From positions 744,001-808,000 of the forward strand of contig CAIIXF020000009.1 of assembly GCA_903813345.2 (NCBI GenBank): a stretch of DNA of 64,000 bases, written 5' to 3'. Below are positions 54,661 through 64,000 of this stretch, piece after piece; position 1 is the stretch's first letter; the number at the start of each line of letters is the position of its first letter. Under the pieces are notes generated by a model. It was not told where the DNA came from. It ran no database searches and saw only the letters and a program-made list of their open reading frames with translations. Both the position numbers and the translations under genes were made by a program. This stretch comes from Owenia fusiformis. Taxonomy: Eukaryota; Annelida; Polychaeta; Sabellida; Oweniidae.

Positions 54661-57600
54661 TTAAGTTCTCTGGCTATTCTGTCCTACTATCATCGTTACA
54701 AGCTCCTCAAGCTGCATAGCTGCACTCAGATCACCGGAAACTCTCAGGCGTCCACTCATGTATGCCTGGAACGGCTTTAATTGTCCTCTAAACATAAGCT
54801 CCAAGTCTTCCGAGTCTAATGTCAATGTTGCGTCTGCTTTGCCAAAAGGTGGCACTCCCTCTCCAGCAGATCCACTTCCTGTAATTTTAGAAATCAAATT
54901 AAAACTATAGTTATTATGAGAACTTTAAGTGGAATTTTAATCTGTTTCAGGCTCGTAAAAGCTTTTTGGAGAGTTGGTTTGCTTCTCCATATTAAACAGT
55001 TTTGAAAACAAAAACACAACAATATGATCGTGACAAGGTATATCATTCTACCACCTTACACGTTCCATACACAACGAAACAAACAATCAAGCAAACAAAG
55101 AAACAAACAAACCTGTTTTAAGATCTAGATAAAACAAGCCACCATCTTTTCCACTGACTTCAAAACAGTATGTGGCTCCTATATTTCGAACAAGACCCTC
55201 TGTAAGAGATGAATTTATTATCCTCACTAACATCCTTGGGTTCATGACTTGTGATGGTGCCGAGGGGTCCGAGACTCCACTTGTAGAGGCTCCACCATTT
55301 GGTTGACTAGTTCCTGAAATTAATTTTTCAGATGTCAATTTTTTTTGAAGGAGGGTTGAAAAGCCCCAAAAAGCACATAGGTGCATGTTGCAGTTAAACA
55401 TTATGTCAAAATCAGTAATTTTAACTTAATAACAAAACTCTGAAGCTTCCTCAAGACACAAATATTAGAGAATTTACAACATGGTAAAAGTAAATAAATG
55501 AGTATCAACCTGGAGATGCTAAGTTAGCTGGTGCTGGGGGGTTGACGCCAGAAAATAATGTCGCCATGAGCCCCTGTGCATTCTGGGCAGCTTGAGGTCC
55601 ACCGAACAAATCCTTTACAAAATTATTCTCCTGCGGTTTTTGAAGAACTTTAACATCAGATCTGAAAAATATGAAATTCAAATTTGATAATCACACACTT
55701 AAAATTCAAAATGGCCACCTTAATTACCCAGCATGCCTATATATCTTAGCACTTGTCTGCTTTCCATTATGTTAAAGTCATTAACACAAAACGAATAGAA
55801 TATTCCACTTTTTAAGTACGATAAAAATTGCATTACTCACAACTGCTTTACAATGTTGGATATCATATATACATGTATGTTATAGTAGACACTATCATAA
55901 CAAAATAACCTTGACTGAGGCTCATATTTTGATTTTTCGATGTTTTTTTTCAATTTAAATGTACTTACAAAGTTACCCTTTCAAGAGCCACTCCCCATCT
56001 TTTGGTCATTTCATTCATCTCAACTTGCAGAGAGAGGTTCAGGTTACTTCTGGAAAATATATCAGAAAAATTAAAGGCCCCGTTTAAAGTTCACATGATG
56101 TGCCCATTACCAATAACATCCCTTTTACTATAGTAATATGTATGATAGGCCATATGCTTCAAACAGCTTGTGGCTGACAAGTCAGAATCAATTCATTCAA
56201 ACAATATTTACAGAGTGAGTAAAAAATTTTATATTACACATTCATAGGCAGTGGTGAATATATATTTGAAAGGAATAACTTAAGCAATTAAAAGAGAAAT
56301 ATATTTAAAGACAGCCAATTCACAAACACAGCCTTTAATAGTAATATTTTGATGCTAATTTTAAAAAACTACATGGGGCCTTTAAAACCTACTTATGAGA
56401 TTCTACGTCATCTAATTCACATTTTTGGAGTTGACGTGCTATTGTGGTTTTTGCGATCATTCGCGTAGCATGTTGTAGATCTCGTACACATGTGACTGAT
56501 TTGATGACATCCTCAACGTGGAAGTATATTTCAGCCCCTAATTCAACTATGGCCCCATCTTCTGTATGAACCTGCATAAAAACAATGAGCTAAAAATGAC
56601 AAAACTAAGGAATAGATTAATTTAATAAACCAAACAAATCTAATTTAATCTTAGTCACACAATTTAAAACATGGGCTTTCAATTAGTTGAAAGCCCATGG
56701 TAAATGATACTTACTATCTGCGGAGGCACATTGAACAACTTCGACTTGACTTCCACTTTACTGAATGAATCAACGACAGGAATGACAAAAATGTACCCTG
56801 AAAATATCATTTTTTATTAAGCTCTAAGCATTTACACTTAAATATTAAAAAGTATAGAAAAGCTTGTCTGTGATATCATTATTTGTTTTAACAGAATAAT
56901 TATTTTTTTGCAGCTTATTGAATTATACTAAGGTAATTCTCAATATAATTACCAATAATTAATGGTTAATACTTTTCACATTTTACATAGATATTTATAC
57001 ACATTATGGATGGTAGAATACATAGTTTAAAATGAAAATATGGAATTGAGATGTCATTTTCCAAAATACCTGGAGTGTACAATATTCTCAAAGCAAAGAA
57101 AAACGGAACATGAGATTGTGAATCTCACACATGCAGAAATAATTTTAGAGACACATCAATAGTCTAAAATTGAAAGTGCCCAAAATGCAATGTCTGTAAA
57201 AAGAATGCACCAATAAAATGAATCAATGGATGTAAATCTTACCAGGTCCTTTGCTGCCAATTAAGCGCCCCAGTCTGAATATAATGTACCTCTCATCAGT
57301 TTTCACTTTCTGAAATATAGAGGGAGACACATGTTTATTTACAACATACCCAATGGATGTCCAAATATCATTGTATTTTCTAGCAAATGTAAAATGAGAA
57401 GCGATGGGATAAAATCAAAGGTAAAACCATGGGCTTTAATCATATTAGAAATTTTTCTAAAATATTTCTAATTTTTCTTCAAGATGATACTAAAATATAT
57501 AGATGCATTTATCAAGAGCACATTGAAAATATAAGCAAAACAAGAGATTATCATTTGATTAATTGAAATAGGTCAAAATCCAGGTACCCAATCAGATTAG

Positions 57601-59300
57601 GTCAACATTTATGCTTTCATAAGTAGCTGGCATTTATTCCAGACTGAATCTCTACTTCTTTGGGGGTTCTATCAGCATCAAAATTGTAAAGGGGTTTATC
57701 CTATGTAGCATTTATGAATTCAACTGCTGGCTGATGGTTTAACCTACTATTTTATGACCAACTCATTTAAATATGAATAATACCTGCCACTATTAATTCA
57801 TATTTAAATGAGTAGGTTAAACCACCAGCTGGCAGTTGAACTCATTAAATTAGTCAGAGTTTAGCAATCAGTACTTAACACCAGGCTTAAGGGTAATTGA
57901 AATATTACCTTTATTGCAAACCATCCAGATATTGGGAAAGTAACGAGAATCAGAATTTGACAAACGATTACTATGACGTGGAAACAATATCTGTGAATGC
58001 ATTCTTGTTCAACGGCTGAAAATATAAAATAAACATGTAATATAATGAACTTTTAATGCATAAATTGCAGTTGCAAAGGTTAAGTAAGAATTCTGGGTAA
58101 AAATATAAAGCCATGGATGCTCCCTTTAAATATTTCATGTCCATTCACTGCTACAGATGACTTGCATGTTGGCCCCCTAACCATGATGTTTATAAGTTGT
58201 TTAAGGTTGAACAGTTCTAAACATTAGGCATTAACATGACAAAATGTCACCACCTCGTAAATTATTGTAAATTGTTACAGACACCAAAAACAAATAGTTA
58301 CAGACACCAAAAACAAATTGTTACACACACAAACAAATTGTTACAGACACCGAACTCAGATTGCCAATCACCAAACAGCATCCACAAAATAGTAAAAGAC
58401 TATAAAAATGATGTCTCGGGGAGTAAATACATGTATTGTTACATTTCTACATGAACTTTAAAATGGTACATCAAGATTTCACCTACTTTCCTCTAAGTCT
58501 TCTTTATGAGATCTTGTATATGTAAAGGCAGAGTTGTATTTGCCACCTTGACGATGATTTTGACCGGAGAAGCCATAGTCTGTGGTCTTACTATAGTCTG
58601 TGGTCTTACTATAGTCAGTGGTGGACCTGGAAGCAAGTTTACTTCCATGTAGTACTTTGCAAGAATGTTCTTAAAATGAGAAATATGCCATGTTTGGAAA
58701 TCACAAAACATTGCAATTTGTGTGGTTTTATAGGAATCCAATAGTTAGCCAACCCTCAAAATAGTACTCTGGGTATGTCTTGTAATAATTTTTGCAACAT
58801 TAAATTATTAATTTCAAATTTTCAATTTTAGAAAATGTTAGTAATAGTATTAGTTTACATGGAATACTGCAGCAATTATACAGTCTCATTAAATGGCTCA
58901 TTAAGTTAGTTTTGATATACAGTGAAACCCTTGATATACAGTGAAACCCGTAATATACAGTGAAACACCTCTGTTAGTGGAACACTTTCAGAGGCTGAAG
59001 ACAAACTGATGTAATGTTAAATGAACCTCTATGAGTGGAACACCTCATAAGTGGAACACTTTTACAGGTACCAAACATGTTCCATTTCAACAGGTTTTAC
59101 CGTTTACTTTATATAATGTATTATGACATGTACATGTACATTCAACAGGTTTTACTGTTTACCAATACATAATGTAATTGTTCAAACCCCTGACCCTTAT
59201 GACATGTACATCCAACATACCCATATGAAAATGCAGAGCCAAAGTCCACCGTGACAAAGTCTTTATCGTCCTGCGCCAGCTTGGAGTATTTGGCAGCCAT
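54661..59300 (-). CDS. STOML1: Stomatin-like protein 1 (STOML1), 10 coding exons, complete
   Basis: Exons 59221-59300, 58487-58626, 57909-58015, 57243-57309, 56715-56797, 56393-56571, 55969-56049, 55510-55661, 55113-55313 and 54661-54878 total 1308 bp (435 aa) and close in phase. After a polar N-terminus, a membrane hairpin at about residues 87-106 (HVIVIVCQILILVTFPISGW) and a stomatin/PHB domain (KTDERYIIFRLGRL, KLFNVPPQIVHTEDGAIVEL, DLQHATRMIAKTTIARQLQ, MTKRWGVALERV) are followed by a C-terminal SCP2 sterol-carrier domain (about 321-435; ATYCFEVSGKDGGLFYLDLK, KPFQAYMSGRLRVSGDL). The stomatin plus SCP2 pairing identifies STOML1, a late-endosomal/lysosomal membrane protein implicated in cholesterol distribution. 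Exon 2 carries an 18-bp duplication giving DYSKTTDYSKTTDYGF. A non-coding first exon probably ends at 60296 (donor GTAGGTATATTC), with the acceptor at about 59326. Confidence 0.96.
56668..56700. repeat. Small palindrome (STOML1 intron 5)
   Basis: CATGGGCTTTCAA pairs with TTGAAAGCCCATG. A second copy is at 59715-59746, so this hairpin is a repeated motif. Confidence 0.7.
57714..57845. repeat. Foldback in STOML1 intron 3
   Basis: Left ATGAATTCAACTGCTGGCTG with ACTCATTTAAATATGAAT, and right arms ATTCATATTTAAATGAGT and CAGCTGGCAGTTGAACTCAT. Confidence 0.78.
58237..58425 (-). repeat. Dispersed GTGTCACC repeat, copy 5 (STOML1 intron 2)
   Basis: AAAATGTCACCACCTCGTAA, then an expanded inner part with four copies of AATTGTTACAGACACC-like units, then CCAAACAGCATCCACAAAAT and AAAATGATGTCTCGGGG. 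Confidence 0.65.
58912..59110. repeat. CAGTGAAACCC-type repeat with local tandem copies (STOML1 intron 1)
   Basis: TGATATACAGTGAAACCC occurs as three close copies, followed by a GTGGAACAC-rich body and CAACAGGTTTTACCGTTTAC. It resembles the CAGTAAAACCTG elements at 15031 and 48940. Confidence 0.6.
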
Positions 59301-59449
59301 CAGTTATCACATGATTTTCAGTTATCTACAAAATAAAAAGATTTCTTTAAAGGACCAGGTATAGTATGGCAAGTGATTTTAAACAGTCATATCATTTACT
59401 ATGAATAAGATGTTGCTACAGTCCAGCTTACATGGCTTAAGCCTTTATA

Positions 59450-59640
59450 CATGTAGCTTAGTCGGTAGAGCATCAGTCTTTGGATCTAAGGCTCCTAGGT
59501 TCGATTCCCACACAGGCTTTGATATTGGCAACCTTTCTTTCAATTTCTTTAATCTATCTGGCTTGTTGCACTATACTCATTAGATAGTCTTTCCCCTGGG
59601 GCACACTTGGGTAATTACATTGGTGTCAGATGTGGTATTA
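59450..59640 (+). mobile_element. tRNA-headed SINE, family A
   Basis: GTAGCTTAGTCGGTAGAGCA (A box) and GGTTCGATTCCCAC (B box), then TATCTGGCTTGTTGCACTAT and GGGGCACACTTGGGTAAT, alignable to the SINE at 54432. It lies between the first coding exon and the inferred upstream non-coding exon of STOML1. Confidence 0.75.
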
Positions 59641-59649
59641 GTCATTGGT

Positions 59650-59925
59650 TTATCACTTGCAACCGTGTTTGGTAAGTCACTTCTAGGGAAAGCAGGGCTG
59701 ACCATACATGTAAGCATGGGCTTTCAATTGGAGTTGAAAGCCCATGCCATAAGGGTGTGGTCCTTTCATTTGCACCTGTGTGCCGTGTGTGGTACATGTA
59801 AGTCACTGCTAGCAGGGCTGAACATAAGGGTGTGCTCCTTTCATTTGCACCCGGGTGTGGTAAGTCACTGCTAGGGAAATCAGGGCTTACCATAAGGGTG
59901 TGGTCCTTTCAAAGGGGTGTAGCGA
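59650..59925. repeat. Local imperfect repeats around GTAAGTCACT
   Basis: TAAGTCACTTCTAGGGAAAG and GTAAGTCACTGCTAGGGAAA flank copies of CATAAGGGTGTGGTCCTTTC (three) and the palindrome CATGGGCTTTCAA at 59715. Confidence 0.7.
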
Positions 59926-60296
59926 TATTTTAACTGCACAACAAAGGATTCACTAAATATACATGTATATTACATCACGGTCACACCACCCATATTAAAC
60001 AGTGAGATGCAAAAGTATGAATACATTTCCATAAAATATTGCACTGTGATCCTTTGCTATTGGCAGAGCCATGTTAAATATCTACTGAACAGGTATACAG
60101 TAGCCAAGGAACCAAGAGAAATATGACAATGAATCACAGGTACTGACTGACAATCTACTGCAATTGTCATTGACAATGACATTCGCTGTCATCTACTATT
60201 TTTCAGAAAAGAGTAGTAGCCTGAATACTTCCTAAACCACACACAATAGTTTATACAATACATCAGATATATTTTTATCAAAAGAATATACCTACC

Positions 60297-60427
60297 TCGC
60301 GGGATAAAAGACCAAGAAAAGCAATTAAACAAGGAAAAAATTATTTTTCGATTTTTCAATTTCTGCCAGCCGGATTACGTTTGATACTTCTATCTCATTG
60401 GCGGGCTGCAGAAGCTGAACTTTGACA
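60297..60427. promoter_or_regulatory. Probable divergent promoter of STOML1 (-) and a downstream gene (+)
   Basis: Lies between the inferred STOML1 leader-exon donor (60291-60295, GTAGG on the minus strand) and an ATG at 60428. It contains CTCATTGGCGGG (an inverted CCAAT box with a GC-rich core) and no TATA box. Confidence 0.45.
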
Positions 60428-60460
60428 ATGGATCACGTCAGTAAATTATTCAATAAAAAG
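60428..60460 (+). CDS. Possible first coding exon of an unidentified gene
   Basis: ATG opens MDHVSKLFNKK and ends at AAAAG|GTAAGAAAC, a strong donor. The preceding CTTTGACA gives a moderate start context. No further exon is visible before 64000; the following sequence is a LINE. Too short to identify. Confidence 0.4.
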
Positions 60461-60719
60461 GTAAGAAACCTTAAATGTATCAAGAACAGGATGGTTGCAT
60501 AATGTTGATGAACATCCACGGCATGCATTGGTACCATATTTGTTGTGATTGACGGTGTTGTTAAAACAGAAAATCACAAACAAAGCACTGATTTTTGAAT
60601 TTTTATGTCATTGGTCTTTTTGTTCAGTGTATATTCTAAATAACCCGGGAGTATTCAGTTGTAAGTGTAACTGTTTCATATGTACCCTGCTTGCAGAGTG
60701 TACACGGTGCCCATGTCAA

Positions 60720-60776
60720 GCTGCGTGCCTACTTAGGCGCGCAGTTTGTTTCGATCACAAACTGCGTGCCTAAGAA
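60720..60776. repeat. GCGCGCAGTTTG hairpin
   Basis: TTAGGCGCGCAGTTTGT and CACAAACTGCGTGCCTAA form a 17-bp stem with one mismatch around TTCGAT. The same motif recurs at about 63565, 63596, 63908 and 63943. Confidence 0.75.
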
Positions 60777-61106
60777 CATTGCATCATTTAAGTTGGAGTC
60801 TGTATTTTGAAACGTAATTTAAAGACATTTATCCTGCATTGTTTTCTTGTTCAATGCGTTCATTCTGTGGCAAATATACGAATCTTGCAAATACTAGCAA
60901 AAACTATGAGCAAATGAATCTAAGTTTTAAAACATAAGCAGATTAATGGCATTTTTGTCACTGATTTAACGGGAATTTATGTTTGTTTGTTTATGTCCAT
61001 CTGTATTAGGTGCTTTGATGCCACCTTTGTTTAGTCTCTGGTGCTTGTTTTCCACACTGTGCTATCACTTGTAAGTTTTACACTGATGGTTTGTAGAAGT
61101 CTCTTT

Positions 61107-63440
61107 TTTTTAATTTTTTTTTATTTTACTTAAAATCCTTATCTAGTTGAACTAACATATGTGTTTTTAAAATTTTAAAATCTTTTGCTCTTTATGATAA
61201 AAGTTCTGAATAGATCGTTCAGTTTCCTGTTGATTTTGTTGGGGAGTTTTTGATTTTCTCCGGCCAGGGTTTTCAAGTCTAGTGTGTATATAATTTCACA
61301 CTCAAGTAAGATACAGACTGCATCGTGAAGCACTTTCTCCCGTAATTCTTGGAGTTTATTGCATTTGAATAAATAGTGATCTATAGTTTCTGGTTTGTTG
61401 CAGTCTAGGCATAAGTTGGTGTCGTGGATTGGGTTAATTTTCTTGATATGGCTGTTTAATCTGGTATGTCCACTCAAAAGTTGGTTAGTGATGCAGAAGG
61501 TTTTTCTGTTCGATTCACCTAGTAGGGTTCTTGTCCCGACAGAATCAATAGACCTCTGGATGTATCCAACTTTTTTCGAGTTGTTATACTGCCTTTGCCA
61601 CTTTGATTTTGATGATGTGTGTATTTGTTTATATATTTCACTTTTAGTAACTATTCTGCTATCTTGACTTAGTGCCTTAGCATTTAGTGCCGCCTGCTTG
61701 GCATGTTTGTCAGCCAGCTCGTTTCCTTTGATATCGAGGTGTCCTGGTACCCAGTAATAGTTAACCTTGATACCCTTTTGAGTGAGATTTTTACATGTAT
61801 TTCTGATCTTGTTGATGGATTCAATTTGATTTTTGGGTATACAGGTCTCAAACGCAGAAATTAGAGCGGGCTGACAGTCGCCAAAAAGTAGTATATCCCT
61901 ACACAGTGGTGTTTTATCAACGTATGTGAGGGCGAGCTCTATTGCTCTGACTTCTCCTATGTAATTGTTGCTAGAGCAGCTTATGGGGCTTTCTAAGCAG
62001 ATTGGTTCCCCTCTGAGGCCTTGCAAATATACAATGGCAGCTGCTCCTGTAGGGCCTGGGTTTCCTAGTGCAGAGCCGTCTGTGAACACTACAGTTGTAT
62101 TGTCAGGGCAATTGTTAATTATGTCTGCTATTCTTTTACGCTGTGCAGACTTTGTTCTCGAGAATTCGTTGACTTCCCTTTTGACCTGAAGTTCCTCAAA
62201 ATTGTTGAATTCTTTAGAATATGAGAACTCAATTTCCAAGTTGTTTAGCGGAGTGTTTCTGCAGAATTCTCTGAGTCTTGATTTGAGAATACTGAATGTT
62301 GTAGGTTTTTTCTCATTTGTAGTGTTGTTGGTCCACTGTATTAGTTCTCTGTGTATGGGACTGGAGTTCGTCTTCAGTTTAATTCTAGCAAGTTCTTGTG
62401 CTTGTCTGGCCTTGAGTAGTATGTCTAGTGGCAGTGTGTTAGTCAGTACTTCGAGAGTTTCTGTACTTGTAGATTGTAAGCAGCCAGTTGCTCTTAATAG
62501 TGCCTGTCTGTGTACAGATCTGTAGGCAGATATAGCTTTATCTGTTACAGTGGAAATTATACTAATTCCATATTCTAAGTTTGGCTGAACAAGGCTCTTG
62601 TATAGGTTGCAGAACACTGACTGTGAGCAACCTGTGTTAGTGTTAGTGAAATTGGATATCTGTTTCAGAGCACTGAAGCCTTTTCTCTGTCTTTCTAAAA
62701 TGTGTTCATCGAACTTGAGGTTTTGGTCTAGAGTGATGCCTAGTATTTTGGTTGACTCTGTTACTTCTAATGAGATATTGTTTAACCTAATGTCAACTAT
62801 AGGTTTAGTTTTTCCTGGTGGACAGAATACTATAACTTTGCATTTGTGCAAAGATATGCTCATATTCCATGTCTCGCACCATGATTGTAGTTTACTTAGG
62901 TCCTCATTGAGTGATTCTTCTATGATGTTATGGTCTTTCCCAGACTGCCATAGGATTATGTCGTCCGCATACTCTCCATGGCTTGCCTTTATTCCTGCTA
63001 GGGCGTCTGCGGTGTAAGCATTACAGAGGGATGGGGACACCACAGCTCCCTGAGGCAATCCTACAGTTGATGTCCTCAGCTCTGATGTATGTTTATTTAC
63101 AGTTAAAGAGTATTGGCGGTTGTTCAGGTATTCTGAGATATAGCATAGGAGTCTGCCCCTCACTCCGTTATTGTAGAGCTTGGCTATGAGCCCGTCCCTC
63201 CACACCCTCTCAAAACAAGAGTCATAATCTATTGTTACCGCAATTACAGTCTCTTGCTTGTTCCAGCTTTGTTGCACCGCCTGTGTGATTCTGAGGATTG
63301 TGTGGTTACAGCTTCTGTAGATTCTGTAAGAGTCCTGGAATTCAGAAAAAAGGTTATTTGTTTCTGCAAACCAGACAAATCTATCACAAGTTATGTGCTC
63401 GTAGAGTTTGCCCAGAATAGACTCATTTATACGTAAATCG
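61107..63440 (-). mobile_element. LINE with reverse transcriptase and RNase H, 5'-truncated
   Basis: Minus-strand frame, open from about 63430 (NESILGKLYEHITCDRFVWF) to the stop at 61175. Motifs: VTIDYDSCFERVW, GLPQGAVVSPSLCNAYTAD, catalytic EYADDIILW, then KILGITLDQNLKFDEHI. RNase H follows at about 62050-61660 with D (VVFTDGSALGNPGPTG), E (GEVRAIELAL), D (LLFGDCQPAL) and GHLDIKGNELADKHAK. A CLDCNKPETIDHYLFKC motif ends the protein. The 3' end is A-rich (about 61107-61135). RNase H points to the I/Ingi/R1-related LINEs; the exact clade is not resolved. Roughly 750 codons remain open, so it is recent. Confidence 0.92.
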
Positions 63441-64000
63441 ATCTAGCACTTTAAACATAAATGACAAATACTTTAGACTCGTTTTATATTTAATTCCTTA
63501 CACATTTATCATGTATAATTCAAAATATTTCGAGATAAAACAGGAGATTATAAAGAAATAAATCACAAACTGCGCGCCTATTTTAGCCAGAAATTACAAA
63601 CTGTGCGCATACACTATTAAAACTACATATTATCATTGGAATTTCTACAGAGGCACGTGTAGGTGTTTTTCATGTAGCTTTGGAAATTTTGTTTTATCGT
63701 CAGATTTTATGAGATTTGCATATTGAAAGTCAAAATGTATAATAGAAGTGACAATTAAGTTGGGAACGAAAAAAACTTTTATTTTCAGATCACCATCTTG
63801 GTGTTTCAATTATGGGGTTCTACTATTAGACGCATATGTGCCTTGTATGGCGCTTATGTTTTCTAATAATACAAAACAAGCTTGGATAGGCAAGCAGTTT
63901 GGAAATATTAGGCACGCAGTTTGGGAAATACATGTGAATATAGGCGCGCAGTTTGACAAGAAAAATGTTTAAATCACGTTTATGGCGTATTGTCGTTTTG
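63441..64000. other. Terminal stretch with repeated GCGCGCAGTTTG motifs
   Basis: No gene. CAAACTGCGCGCCTA (63565), CAAACTGTGCGCATA, GGCACGCAGTTTGGG (63910) and GGCGCGCAGTTTGAC (63943) form a family in both orientations, matching the hairpin at 60720. Confidence 0.55.

Noticed and set aside
58493-58741. 82-codon minus-strand frame through STOML1 exon 2
   Set aside because: Wrong frame; the frame joined to exons 1 and 3 reads STTDYSKTTDYSK and keeps phase.

Overview
The window is animal nuclear DNA: AT-rich, with short phase-preserving exons, GT-AG introns, LINEs, tRNA-headed SINEs, a long-LTR retroelement, many foldback DNA elements and several tandem arrays. The gene content and repeat style suggest a marine invertebrate, perhaps a lophotrochozoan such as a bivalve; the species itself is an inference.

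Gene layout. (1) 1-691, +: last two coding exons of a MYST acetyltransferase that reads as KAT8/MOF. (2) 1952-2753, -: two exons of a secreted Cys-rich protein, a paralogue of a complete gene at 46525-47734, -. (3) 11631-31314, -: complete 13-exon PCYT2 (ethanolamine-phosphate cytidylyltransferase, 373 aa). (4) 31372-33701, +: complete 4-exon CENPX/MHF2 (77 aa), head to head with PCYT2, with only 57 bp between the two ATGs. (5) 34858-46051, +: complete 13-exon DEAD-box RNA helicase (614 aa, DDX21/DDX50-like core, mitochondrial-type N-terminus). (6) 54661-59300, -: complete 10-exon STOML1 (stomatin plus SCP2 domains, 435 aa), possibly sharing a promoter with a gene whose first small exon may be at 60428. 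All four complete conserved genes were read exon by exon, and intron phases and lengths close exactly.

Mobile and repeated DNA. A 9.04-kb LTR element (16655-25698) with two 2577-bp LTRs lies antisense in PCYT2 intron 4. It carries one long gag-protease frame with an Arg/Ser-rich tail and no pol. The same intron holds a 41-bp array of about 64 units next to exon 4. Two LINE fragments lie at about 49185-50910 (+) and 61107-63440 (-, with RNase H). Three SINEs, mariner, hAT and Harbinger-type non-autonomous elements and several foldbacks are present, as are arrays of 87, 24, 17, 103 and 89 bp.

Most unusual theme: small tandem duplications repeatedly copy exon edges together with splice sites. 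They affect the KAT8 donor, DEAD-box exon 4 with its acceptor, and CENPX exon 2 with its donor. In PCYT2 the exon 4 donor motif recurs about 64 times downstream of the exon in the sense direction. The products have not been tested, but the pattern suggests competing or decoy splice sites.
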